A DNA stretch of 64,000 nucleotides from Streptomyces lydicus. Its GTDB lineage: Bacteria; Actinomycetota; Actinomycetes; Streptomycetales; Streptomycetaceae. The stretch covers positions 30,433 to 94,432 of the forward strand of contig NZ_JNZA01000028.1 in assembly GCF_000717345.1 (NCBI RefSeq), read 5' to 3'. Positions 1-7,741 of the stretch are shown piece after piece. A model generated the notes under the pieces. It saw only the letters and a list, made by a program, of their open reading frames with translations. It searched no databases and was not told the DNA's origin. The position numbers and the translations under genes are program-made. Each line of letters begins with the position of its first letter. Positions within the stretch are counted from its first letter, which is position 1.

Positions 1-865
1 GGATGGTGGCGTCCTTGGTGATCAGTTCCCGCTCACGCCGTCGCAGCTCGGTCACATCGCGCAACAGCACAAGCGAACCGATGTGTGTGCCCTTCGGTTT
101 GAGCGGAATGGCGCGCAATTGAATGACGCCGTCATTGCCCTCGACCTCGAATTCCCGGGGGGCCCAGCCGCTGGCGAGTTTGACCAGGGCCTCGTCCACC
201 GGGCCGCGGGCGGGCGCCAGTTCGGCGGTGGCCTGGCCCAGGTGGTGGCCCACCAGGTCGGCGGCGAGGCCCAGCCGGTGGTAGGCGGAGAGCGCGTTGG
301 GGCTGGCGTACTGGACGACGCCGTCCGCGTCGAGCCGGATCAGCCCGTCGCCGGCCCGCGGTGAGGCGTCCATGTCGACCTGCTGGCCGGGGAAGGGAAA
401 CGTTCCGGCAGCGATCATCTGGGCGAGGTCGGAGGCGCTCTGGAGGTAGGTGAGCTCCAGCCGGCTGGGGGTGCGCACGGTCAGCAGATTGGTGTTGCGG
501 GCGATCACTCCGAGTACCCGGCCCTCCCGGCGCACCGGGATGGACTCCACGCGTACCGGAACCTCCTCTCGCCACTCCGGGTCGCCCTCGCGTACGATGC
601 GGCCCTCATCCAAGGCGGAGTCCAGCATCGGCCGGCGGCCCCGGGGAACGAGGTGGCCGACCATGTCGTCCTGGTAGGAGGTGGGGCCGGTGTTCGGCCG
701 CATCTGGGCGACGGAGACGTAGCGGGTGCCGTCGAGGGTGGGGACCCACAGCACGAGATCGGCGAAGGACAGGTCGGAGAGCAGCTGCCACTCCGAGACC
801 AGCAGGTGGAGCCACTCGAGGTCGGTGTCGCTCAGAGCGGTGTGCTGGCGTACGAGTTCGTTCAT
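1..865 (-). CDS. PdtaS-like sensor histidine kinase, N-terminal part (cut by window edge)
   Basis: About 288 N-terminal residues are visible; the gene runs off the left edge. The start is the ATG at 865 (MNELVRQHTALSD). Residues 1-135 look like the GAF-like input domain found in actinobacterial PdtaS kinases, and residues about 160-275 form a PAS domain ending in the usual DVTELRRRE linker. The HisKA_2 and HATPase domains would follow beyond the edge. PdtaS proteins are soluble kinases that phosphorylate the ANTAR-domain RNA-binding regulator PdtaR. No membrane segment is visible. A DasR-type operator lies 73-84 bp upstream of the ATG. The family call comes from domain order and sequence style; the catalytic part is not seen. 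Confidence 0.82.
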   Translation of the reverse strand, partial: MNELVRQHTALSDTDLEWLHLLVSEWQLLSDLSFADLVLWVPTLDGTRYVSVAQMRPNTGPTSYQDDMVGHLVPRGRRPMLDSALDEGRIVREGDPEWREEVPVRVESIPVRREGRVLGVIARNTNLLTVRTPSRLELTYLQSASDLAQMIAAGTFPFPGQQVDMDASPRAGDGLIRLDADGVVQYASPNALSAYHRLGLAADLVGHHLGQATAELAPARGPVDEALVKLASGWAPREFEVEGNDGVIQLRAIPLKPKGTHIGSLVLLRDVTELRRRERELITKDATI

Positions 866-937
866 GGAGGGCACGCTTTGGAGCCTACCGGCGTACGGTG
901 TCAGTGTTGTCCTCGCACGAGCATGGACAACCAATAA

Positions 938-949
938 TGGTCTAGTCCA
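938..949. promoter_or_regulatory. Putative DasR operator (dre) upstream of the sensor kinase gene
   Basis: TGGTCTAGTCCA differs by one base from the core TGGTCTAGACCA of the DasR response element. The only gene whose 5' end faces this site is the sensor kinase ending its upstream region at 865; the TetR gene on the other side presents its 3' end. The stretch contains no other recognisable element. Confidence 0.5.
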
Positions 950-1187
950 CAATTCAGCAAAGACTTCCGTTCTCCCCGCACAGGAGAGCGGATCGAGACC
1001 GACGCGCTCTCTGCCCTGACTGCGCCGAGGTCTCCGATCGACCGGTCCCAGGTCGGTGGCACCCCACCGCACACGGGGCTTCCTCCGACCGCACGGCGGG
1101 GCCGGGCGATGTGAGCTCCGGGCTGCGGTGCCGGACAGGTTGAGGGTCCTGTCCTGGCGCCGCGGCCCGCGGGTGTTTCCAGGGCCC
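950..1187. other. Non-coding stretch between kinase promoter and tetR 3' end
   Basis: Together with 866-937 this makes a 322-base gap. Apart from the dre-like site I see no convincing gene, RNA or strong hairpin here. Reading frames through it lack ribosome binding sites and family resemblance. Confidence 0.5.
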
Positions 1188-1841
1188 TTACGGGGCCGGG
1201 CGGGCGCCCGCGGCGCTCCGCGATTCCGCCGCCGCCTCCGGCCAGGCCCGCATCGCCAGCTCCACGACCGCCTCCAGCGCCGTGCGCTCCGCGCCGTCCC
1301 GCGCCTGCTGGGAGATGCCCTGGATGACGGCGCCCACATAGTCGGCCAGCGCGTCGGCGTCCGTGTCGGCGGGCAGCTCACCGGCGGCGACGTCCGCCCG
1401 GACGGCGCTCGCGATCTCCCGGAGGTTGGACCGCCTCATCTCCCGCAGGGACGCGGCGACTTCGGCGGAGGCGGGCGAGATGTTCAGGGCGGCGCTGATG
1501 ACGAGGCAGCCGCGGGGGCGGCCGGGCGCGGTGTACTCGGCGGCGGCTTCGCGCAGCGCCCGCTCGACACCGCGGCGGGCGGTGGGCTCCTCGGCCACCG
1601 CCCGGGAGATGAAGCCGCCGTAGAGGCGCCCGTACTCGGCGACGACCTCGTCGAACAGGGCGCGCTTGTCGCCGAAGGCGGCGTAGAGGCTGGGGGCGCT
1701 GATGCCCATGGCGCGGGTCAGGTCGGAGATCGACGTGGCCTCGTAGCCCTGCTCCCAGAAGGACCGGACCGCCTGCTCCAGAGCCGTCTCCCGGTCGAAG
1801 GACCGGGGCCGGCCACGCTGCTTCGTTTCCTTGGTCGCCAT
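1188..1841 (-). CDS. TetR/AcrR family regulator
   Basis: A 217-residue TetR-type repressor. Residues about 15-60 hold the helix-turn-helix (EATSISDLTRAMGISAPSLY, then FGDKRALF). The ligand-binding part resembles the TetR_C group seen beside oxidoreductases (RGCLVISAALN). The ATG at 1841 follows directly from the conserved N-terminus. It is divergent from an SDR oxidoreductase, and two operator-like repeats lie between them, so it probably represses the SDR gene and itself. The ligand cannot be told from sequence. This pair is not part of the das locus and may be a local insertion. Confidence 0.9.
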   Translation of the reverse strand: MATKETKQRGRPRSFDRETALEQAVRSFWEQGYEATSISDLTRAMGISAPSLYAAFGDKRALFDEVVAEYGRLYGGFISRAVAEEPTARRGVERALREAAAEYTAPGRPRGCLVISAALNISPASAEVAASLREMRRSNLREIASAVRADVAAGELPADTDADALADYVGAVIQGISQQARDGAERTALEAVVELAMRAWPEAAAESRSAAGARPAP

Positions 1842-1853
1842 GGGACGAATTTT

Positions 1854-1904
1854 ATAGCGACCGGTACGGAACGCGTGCTACGGTTTTTCTGTAGCGAGCG
1901 ATAC
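1854..1904. promoter_or_regulatory. Two TetR-type operator repeats
   Basis: ATAGCGACCGGTAC (1854-1867) and GTAGCGAGCGATAC (1891-1904) share the pattern nTAnCGnnCGnTAn, an imperfect 14-bp palindrome, with centres 37 bp apart. They lie between the divergent tetR and SDR genes, which suits autoregulation plus control of the SDR gene. Inferred from symmetry only. Confidence 0.5.
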
Positions 1905-1964
1905 ACAAATCGTCCGCCGCGCGGAGGCCGTGCGCGCGGACGCCGATCGGGGAGGGGCACCGCC

Positions 1965-2738
1965 ATGGGCGCGCTCAGCGGCAAGACGGCACTGGTGACG
2001 GGCGGCAGCAGGGGGATCGGCCGGGCGATCTCGGAGCGGCTGGGGCGGGACGGGGCGCGGGTCGGCGTGCACTACGGCCGCGACGAAACTGCCGCCAAGG
2101 AGACGGTCTCGGCGATCGAGGCGGCGGGCGGCGAGGCGTTCGCGCTCCGGGCCGAGCTGGGCGCCTCGGGGGACGCCGAGGCGCTGTGGGCGGCGTTCGA
2201 CGAGCAGGCCGAGGGGCTGGACATCCTGGTCAACAACGCCGGGATCAACACGGCGGTCGACGGGACGCTCAAGGGCATCGGTGAGCTGACGGCGGCGGAC
2301 TTCGACCACCTCTTCGCGGTGAACACCAAGGCGCCGTTCTTCATCGTTCAGCAGGGGCTGTCCCGGCTGCGGGACGGCGGGCGCATCATCAACACCTCGA
2401 CGGGCCTGACGCGCGGGGCGGCCAAGCCCGAGCTGATCGCCTACGCCATGACCAAGGGTGCGCTCGATGTGTTCACCTCGACGCTGGCGAAGGACCTGGG
2501 ACGGCGCGGCATCACCGTGAACGCGGTGGCGCCCGGCGCGGTCGACACCGATATGAACGCCGGCTGGCTGCGGGGGGAGACCGCCGCCGCGGCGCGGGAG
2601 AGGCTCCGGGCGATATCCCCGCTGGGCCGGGTCGCGGACGCCAGCGACATCGGCGACATCGTGGCCTTTCTGGCCTCGGACGACAGCCGCTGGGTGACCG
2701 GGCAGTGGATCGACGCGACGGGAGGCGCCCTGCTCTGA
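1965..2738 (+). CDS. SDR family oxidoreductase
   Basis: A 257-residue classical short-chain dehydrogenase. The cofactor loop TGGSRGIG is at residues 12-19, NNAG at 90-93, the catalytic serine near 145 and the Y160-x3-K164 pair. The C-terminal WVTGQWIDATGG is typical of FabG-like enzymes. The ATG at 1965 is preceded by a strong ribosome site (GGGGAGGGG, 1949-1957). It is divergent from the TetR gene and likely its target. The substrate is unknown; NADP preference is likely but not certain. About 165 bases separate it from nagB, which has its own operator, so the two are probably not co-regulated. Confidence 0.9.
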   Translation: MGALSGKTALVTGGSRGIGRAISERLGRDGARVGVHYGRDETAAKETVSAIEAAGGEAFALRAELGASGDAEALWAAFDEQAEGLDILVNNAGINTAVDGTLKGIGELTAADFDHLFAVNTKAPFFIVQQGLSRLRDGGRIINTSTGLTRGAAKPELIAYAMTKGALDVFTSTLAKDLGRRGITVNAVAPGAVDTDMNAGWLRGETAAAARERLRAISPLGRVADASDIGDIVAFLASDDSRWVTGQWIDATGGALL

Positions 2739-2851
2739 CGAGGCGTCGCCCGCCGGGGTACCCCGGCCCCTCCCGGTCATCGGGGCGACGGGAAATTGCC
2801 CCCCTCCGTTCGGGAGCGCCACCGGCCCCCGGGGACCGCCCTCTGGTAGAT

Positions 2852-2863
2852 TGGTCTATACCA
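2852..2863. promoter_or_regulatory. DasR operator (dre) in front of nagB
   Basis: TGGTCTATACCA differs by one base from the dre core TGGTCTAGACCA and is itself close to a perfect palindrome. It lies 43-54 bases upstream of the nagB start. nagB is an established DasR target in Streptomyces, so this is a good assignment. Confidence 0.75.
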
Positions 2864-2905
2864 CATGACCGCGTAGGACCACTCTCCAGAACGGCAGGCC
2901 AAAGC

Positions 2906-3688
2906 GTGGAAGTTGTCATCGTTCCGGACGCCGCGGCAGGCGGCGAGCTGATCGCGGAGGCCATCGCCACCCTGCTGCGGCGCAGGCCCGACGCGCTGCT
3001 CGGGGTGGCCACCGGCTCGACCCCGCTGCCCATCTACCAGGCGCTGGCGGCGAAGGTCCGGGCCGGCGCGGTCGACGCCTCGCGGACCCGTATCTGCCAG
3101 CTCGACGAGTACGTCGGCCTGCCGGCGGGGCACCCCGAGTCCTACCGCTCGGTGGTGCTGCGTGAGGTGGTCGAGCCGCTCGGTCTCGACGAGCACGCCT
3201 TCATGGGCCCCGACGGCACGGCCGAGGACGTCCAGGCCGCCTGCGAGGCGTACGACCGTGCGCTGAGCGAGGCCGGCGGGGTGGACCTCCAGCTGCTCGG
3301 CATCGGTACCGACGGGCACATCGGCTTCAACGAGCCCTGCTCGTCGCTGGCTTCCCGTACCCGCATCAAGACGCTGACCCGGCAGACCAGGGAGGACAAC
3401 GCCCGGTTCTTCGACAGCCTCGACGAGGTCCCGCACCACGTCATCACCCAGGGCATCGGCACCATCCTGGAGGCCCGCCATCTGGTGCTGCTGGCCACGG
3501 GCGAGGGCAAGGCCGACGCGGTGGCCCATGCCGTCGAGGGCCCGGTCGCCGCACTGGTCCCGGCCTCGGCGCTGCAGCTCCACCCGCACGCCACGGTCGT
3601 CGTCGACGAGGCCGCGGCCTCCAAGCTGAAGCTCGCGGACTACTTCCGCGCCACCTACGCGGCCAAGCCGGACTGGCAGGGCATCTGA
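2906..3688 (+). CDS. nagB: Glucosamine-6-phosphate deaminase
   Basis: NagB converts glucosamine-6-phosphate to fructose-6-phosphate and ammonia, the last step of cytosolic N-acetylglucosamine use. From the GTG at 2906 the protein has 260 residues, the usual size. Visible signatures are GVATGSTPLPIYQAL (33-47), the base D67 in QLDEY, and GTDGHIGFNE with D136, H138 and E143, matching E. coli D72, D141, H143 and E148. A frame extends upstream but runs through the promoter and operator, so GTG is preferred although its ribosome site is weak. The dre at 2852 and the das genes downstream tie it to DasR control. Confidence 0.95.
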   Translation: MEVVIVPDAAAGGELIAEAIATLLRRRPDALLGVATGSTPLPIYQALAAKVRAGAVDASRTRICQLDEYVGLPAGHPESYRSVVLREVVEPLGLDEHAFMGPDGTAEDVQAACEAYDRALSEAGGVDLQLLGIGTDGHIGFNEPCSSLASRTRIKTLTRQTREDNARFFDSLDEVPHHVITQGIGTILEARHLVLLATGEGKADAVAHAVEGPVAALVPASALQLHPHATVVVDEAAASKLKLADYFRATYAAKPDWQGI

Positions 3689-3782
3689 CCGAACCGGCAG
3701 GGCATCTGGGGGCAGCTCGGCACAGGGGGCAGCGCCCGGTGGTCCGTGAGGGCGCGGAGCGGGCGGGCCGGGCCGGTTGCCG

Positions 3783-5270
3783 TCAGGCGATCCAGTGGGG
3801 TCGTGGGGTGGTGGACGCGGGCGAAAGGCCCTCGGCGAGGGCGGTGGCCATGCGGCGTACGGCCTCGCGGAGGGTGTCCGGGGGCGCCGTGTAGGGGACG
3901 CGCAGGCGCTGTTCGAAGATGCCGGGGTCGGTGGCGAAGTGGGTGCCGCCCTCGATGCGCACGCCGTGGTCACGGGCCTGTTCGGCCAGCGCCGCGGCGA
4001 CGGGTGCGCCCAGGTCGGCCCAGAGCGACAGCCCGCCGGGCGGCAGGCGCCAGGTCCACTGCGGGAAGTGCTCGGCCAGGGCGGCGGCCAGTGCGGCGCG
4101 CTGCCCGCGCAGCTGTTCCAGTCGCGGCGGCAGCAGCTCCCCGGCCCGCGCCAGCAGGTGCAGGGCGAGAAGCTGGTCCAGCACCGAGCCGCCCATGTCG
4201 GTGGCGACCCGCTGGCCGGCGAGTTCGGTGACGAGCCGGGCCGGGGCGCGCAGCCAGCCGATCCGCAGCCCCGCCCAGTGGGTCTTGCTCATCGAGCCGA
4301 TGGTGATGACCTGCCCGGTGCCACCGGGCGTGGCGTGGGAGGCGAAGGGCGGCGGGGCGGGGACGTCGAGGGCGAGGTCGGCCAGGGTCTCGTCGATGAC
4401 CAGCCAGGTGCCGGTGCGCGCCGCGGCGTGCAGCAGCCGGACGCGTTGCGGGGCGGGCATGAGGCAGCCGGTCGGGTTGTGGAAGTCGGGTATCAGATAG
4501 GCCAGTCGGGGCACCGCCTGGCGCAGTGTCGAGGCGACGATCCCGATGTCCCAGCCGGTGTCGGTCACCGGGACCGACACGGTGCGCAGCCGGGCGCGGC
4601 GCATGGCGTCCAGCGCGTTCGGATAGGACGGGTTCTCGACCATGACCCGGTCGCCCGGGCGGCACAGCACTCCCAGGACGAGGGTGAGGGCGTGCTGGGC
4701 GCCGGAGGTCACCAGGATCTGTTCGGGCACGGTGGCCAGGCCGCGCCGGGTGAACCGCTCGGCGACGGCGGCGCGCAGGTCCGGGAGCCCGTAGGGGTGG
4801 TAGCCGGGCGTGTGCGCGTGCGCGGCCAGTTGGGGGGCGACCCGGGCGAGCGCGTCGGTGAGCGCCTCCGCCGGCAGTCCGGGAGCCGCCCGGGCCAGGT
4901 CGATCGCGGTGTCCTCGGGGCCGAGGAGCCGGGTGACGCCGTGCGGCGTGCGGCCCTCCGGCAGGTCCGTCCAGGTCCCGGCGCCTTGCCTGCTGTACGC
5001 GTAACCGCCCTCGCGCAGCAGGTCGTACCCGGCGGTGACGGTGGCCCGGCTGGTGTTCAGGGCGGCGGCCAGTTCCCGCTCGGCGGGGAGCCTGACGTGC
5101 AACGCGATCCGTCCGTCCAGGATGAGTTCGCCGATCGCCCGGGCCAGCCGGCGGTAGGCGGGGCGCGCGCCCGCCGGGTCGGGCAGCATCGCGGCGAGCC
5201 GACGGCTGCCGAGGGTCCGGTCGCCGCGCTCCCGGCCCTCCGGGGAGTGCGGTGCAGGCGCGTCGGTCAT
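3783..5270 (-). CDS. MocR-type GntR regulator with aminotransferase domain
   Basis: A 495-residue fusion of an N-terminal GntR winged helix (LPAERELAAALNTSRATVTA) and a fold-type I PLP aminotransferase domain. The PLP lysine lies in ITIGSMSKTHWAG, and EILVTSGAQHALTLVLG and YLIPDFHNPTGC are typical of the family. Starts at 5270 and 5279 are both possible; 5270 keeps an AGGGG ribosome site at a normal distance. It is divergent from a YczE-like membrane protein, with three operator-like boxes between them. MocR proteins usually respond to amino acids or vitamin B6 and control the neighbour. The ligand is unknown. Confidence 0.9.
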   Translation of the reverse strand: MTDAPAPHSPEGRERGDRTLGSRRLAAMLPDPAGARPAYRRLARAIGELILDGRIALHVRLPAERELAAALNTSRATVTAGYDLLREGGYAYSRQGAGTWTDLPEGRTPHGVTRLLGPEDTAIDLARAAPGLPAEALTDALARVAPQLAAHAHTPGYHPYGLPDLRAAVAERFTRRGLATVPEQILVTSGAQHALTLVLGVLCRPGDRVMVENPSYPNALDAMRRARLRTVSVPVTDTGWDIGIVASTLRQAVPRLAYLIPDFHNPTGCLMPAPQRVRLLHAAARTGTWLVIDETLADLALDVPAPPPFASHATPGGTGQVITIGSMSKTHWAGLRIGWLRAPARLVTELAGQRVATDMGGSVLDQLLALHLLARAGELLPPRLEQLRGQRAALAAALAEHFPQWTWRLPPGGLSLWADLGAPVAAALAEQARDHGVRIEGGTHFATDPGIFEQRLRVPYTAPPDTLREAVRRMATALAEGLSPASTTPRPHWIA

Positions 5271-5288
5271 ACCAACCATTCCCCTGGT

Positions 5289-5340
5289 ATTGGCCCTGCT
5301 CTCCGGGCCAATGACTCTACAGAATCGCCGCATTGGCCCT
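5289..5340. promoter_or_regulatory. Three MocR operator-like boxes
   Basis: ATTGGCCC occurs at 5289-5296 and 5332-5339, and its inverted form GGGCCAAT at 5305-5312. One inverted pair plus one direct copy fits the mixed inverted/direct repeats bound by MocR dimers. They sit in the divergent mocR-yczE promoter region. Confidence 0.6.
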
Positions 5341-5373
5341 GGAGCAGGACAAGCATCACAGGAGGCGAGCGGT

Positions 5374-6186
5374 ATGGAGCAGGCGGGAACCGACGACCGG
5401 AAGGGCACCTTCCGCCGCGGCCGGGCGGCGCGCGCCGCCGCTCCCCCGACGCCCCGCCAGGGCCCGCCCCCGCCCCCGCTCTCCTACGTCCGGCTCGCCG
5501 AACGTCCGCTGCGACGCCTCCCCCAGCTCTTCACCGGTCTCGCGCTCTACGGCTTCAGCCTCGCGCTGATGGTGCGGTCCTCGCTGGGCCTGAGCCCCTG
5601 GAGCGTCCTGAACGAGGGCCTGGTGCGGCACACCTCCCTGAGCTTCGGCACGGTCAGCGCCGTCGTCGGGGTGCTCGTGCTGCTGGGGTGGATCCCGCTC
5701 AGGCAGCGTCCGAGGTTCGGCACCGTCGCCAACGTCCTGGTCGTGGCGTACTGCTCCGACCTCGGACTGTGGCTGCTGCCCGCGCAGTTCGGGCTCCCGG
5801 CCCGGGCCGGCCTGCTCGTCGGCGGGATCCTGCTCAACGGGTTGTCCGTCGCCGTCTACGTCGGGGCGCGCTGCGGGCCCGGCCCCCGGGACGGGCTGAT
5901 GACCGGCGCGTCCGCCGCGACCGGGCGTTCGCTCCGGTTCATCCGCACCCTGCTGGAACTCGTCGTCCTCGCCGTGGGCTGGCTGCTCGGCGGGAGCGTG
6001 GGCGTCGGCACCGTGCTGTACGCCCTCGCCGTCGGTCCGGCCGCGCAGTTCTTCCTGCCGTGGTTCGCCTACCGCGGCACCGCCGGCCGGCAGGACGGCG
6101 CCGGGGCCGGTGGCGGAACCGGGCCCGGCGCCGGCCCGCGGCGGACGCCCGTCCTCAGTCCCGCTCCCCCGGCCCCCGGCCCGTGA
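5374..6186 (+). CDS. YczE-like integral membrane protein
   Basis: A 270-residue membrane protein of the YczE/YitT-like group. A basic, proline-rich N-terminus (about 45 residues) precedes roughly five hydrophobic helices, starting with LYGFSLALMVRSSLGLSPWS, which is the family hallmark. It starts at the ATG at 5374, 8 bases after GGAGG. YczE genes commonly sit beside a MocR regulator in Firmicutes and Actinobacteria, and the divergent MocR gene here fits. Transport substrate is unknown. Its last 32 bases overlap the 3' end of dasD on the other strand, so no terminator fits between them. Confidence 0.85.
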   Translation: MEQAGTDDRKGTFRRGRAARAAAPPTPRQGPPPPPLSYVRLAERPLRRLPQLFTGLALYGFSLALMVRSSLGLSPWSVLNEGLVRHTSLSFGTVSAVVGVLVLLGWIPLRQRPRFGTVANVLVVAYCSDLGLWLLPAQFGLPARAGLLVGGILLNGLSVAVYVGARCGPGPRDGLMTGASAATGRSLRFIRTLLELVVLAVGWLLGGSVGVGTVLYALAVGPAAQFFLPWFAYRGTAGRQDGAGAGGGTGPGAGPRRTPVLSPAPPAPGP

Positions 6187-7741
6187 GGGCCTCGGCGGCG
6201 GCCTGGCCGCAGACGCGGGCGGCGCCGTGGGTGGCGAGGTGGAGGGCGCCGCGGGGCGGGGCCTGGGGGACGCCCATCTCGACGACCGCGGTGTCGGGGC
6301 GGGCGGCGAGGAGGGCGGTGAGCGCGTCGGCCATCCAGGGATGGCGGTGCAGATCGCGTACGACGGCGACGACGCGGCGGCCGGCGGCCGCGGTGAGCAG
6401 GCCGTCGATCAGTGCGGCGGTCCCGTCCGCGGCGGCCGACTCCGCGGTGCAGGTGGCGGTTTCGGTGCCGGGCAGGAGGCGGGCCAGTTCGGCGGCGACG
6501 CCCCACGGGGTCTCGTCCCCCACCGCGATGTTGGCGAGCGGGGTGAAGGCCGCGACGTATGCGGGGGCGGTGAGCGGCGCGTAGGGGCGTCCGCCGTCCG
6601 GCGTGCGGCGCAGCGCGCGGCGGGCCGCGGTCAGGCCGATGTCCGGTGCGGGCGCGGCTCCCTCCCCCGCGTCCGGGCCCCCGGGCCGGCGGGCCAGCGC
6701 CCGCACCCGTGCGGCGGCGTCGGCGAGCCGCTGCTCCGGCAGTTCGCCGTCGCGCACCGCGCGCACCAGGGCGTCGCGCAGCCGCAGCACGGTGTCCTCG
6801 TCGGCCAGTCCGCCGCCCACACAGATCGCGTCGGCACCGGCCGCGACGGCGAGGACGCTACCGCGCTCGATGCCGTAGGTGGCGGCGATGGCCCGCATCT
6901 CCATCCCGTCGGTGACGATCAGCCCGTCGAAGCCGAGGCCGCCCTCGGCGACCGGGGCGCGCAGCAGTCCGTGCAGCGCGGCCGGGCTGAGGGTGGCCGG
7001 GTGCGTGCCGTCCAGGGCGGGCAGCAGGATGTGCGCGCTCATCACGGCCCGGGTGCCGGCGGCGATCGCGGCGCGGAACGGCACCAGTTCGCGTTCCTGG
7101 AGGGTGGCCAGGTCGGCGGTGATCCGGGGCAGGTCGTGGTGGGAGTCGACGGCGGTGTCGCCGTGCCCGGGGAAGTGCTTGGTGCAGGCGGCCACGCCGG
7201 CTGACTGGAGGCCCGCCACGTAGGCGGCGGTGTGCCGGGCCACCAGCTGCGGATCGGCGCCGAAGGAGCGGACCCCGATGACCGGGTTGTCCGGGTTGGA
7301 GTTGACGTCGGCGGAGGGCGCCCAGTTGAGGTTGACCCCGCACGCGGCCAGCCGGCGGCCCAGCTCGCGGGCGACCGCGCGGGTCAGTGCGGTGTCGTCG
7401 ACGGCGCCCAGCGCGTGGTTGCCGGGGAAGGAGGAGCCGCCGCGCACTTCGAGGCGGGTGACGTCGCCGCCCTCCTCGTCGATGGCGACGAGCAGGTCCG
7501 GCCGCTCGCGGCGCAACCGGGCGGTCAGCGCGGCGAGTTGGGCCGGGTCCTCGATGTTGCGGCCGAAGAGGCCGACCGAGACCAGTCCCTCGCCGAGCCG
7601 GCGCAGCAGCCAGTCGGGGGCGGTGGTGCCGGTGAAGCCCGGCTGGAGGACGGCGAGCGCGTCGCGGGTGAGGGTGCCGGCGGAACGTACCGCGCGTGCG
7701 GAGCCTGCAGAACCTACGAAGGAAGCCATGGGCTGCGTCAT
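6155..7741 (-). CDS. dasD: GH3 beta-N-acetylglucosaminidase DasD
   Basis: A 528-residue glycoside hydrolase family 3 enzyme predicted to release N-acetylglucosamine from imported chitosugars. KHFPGHG at 188-194, followed by D199-S200-H201, is the NagZ-type acid/base loop, and D278 in VTDGMEM is the expected nucleophile. No signal peptide is evident, in keeping with cytosolic action after DasABC import. The ATG at 7741 overlaps the dasC stop by four bases (ATGA), so translation is coupled; an internal ATG (MASFVG) 12 bases later is an alternative. The name follows from position after dasABC. The C-terminal 150 residues form a second domain typical of actinobacterial members. Confidence 0.93.
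   Translation of the reverse strand: MTQPMASFVGSAGSARAVRSAGTLTRDALAVLQPGFTGTTAPDWLLRRLGEGLVSVGLFGRNIEDPAQLAALTARLRRERPDLLVAIDEEGGDVTRLEVRGGSSFPGNHALGAVDDTALTRAVARELGRRLAACGVNLNWAPSADVNSNPDNPVIGVRSFGADPQLVARHTAAYVAGLQSAGVAACTKHFPGHGDTAVDSHHDLPRITADLATLQERELVPFRAAIAAGTRAVMSAHILLPALDGTHPATLSPAALHGLLRAPVAEGGLGFDGLIVTDGMEMRAIAATYGIERGSVLAVAAGADAICVGGGLADEDTVLRLRDALVRAVRDGELPEQRLADAAARVRALARRPGGPDAGEGAAPAPDIGLTAARRALRRTPDGGRPYAPLTAPAYVAAFTPLANIAVGDETPWGVAAELARLLPGTETATCTAESAAADGTAALIDGLLTAAAGRRVVAVVRDLHRHPWMADALTALLAARPDTAVVEMGVPQAPPRGALHLATHGAARVCGQAAAEALTGRGPGERD

Noticed and set aside
3777..6584. A 935-codon plus-strand frame
   Set aside because: It runs antisense through the MocR gene and in another frame through yczE and dasD; no family resemblance.
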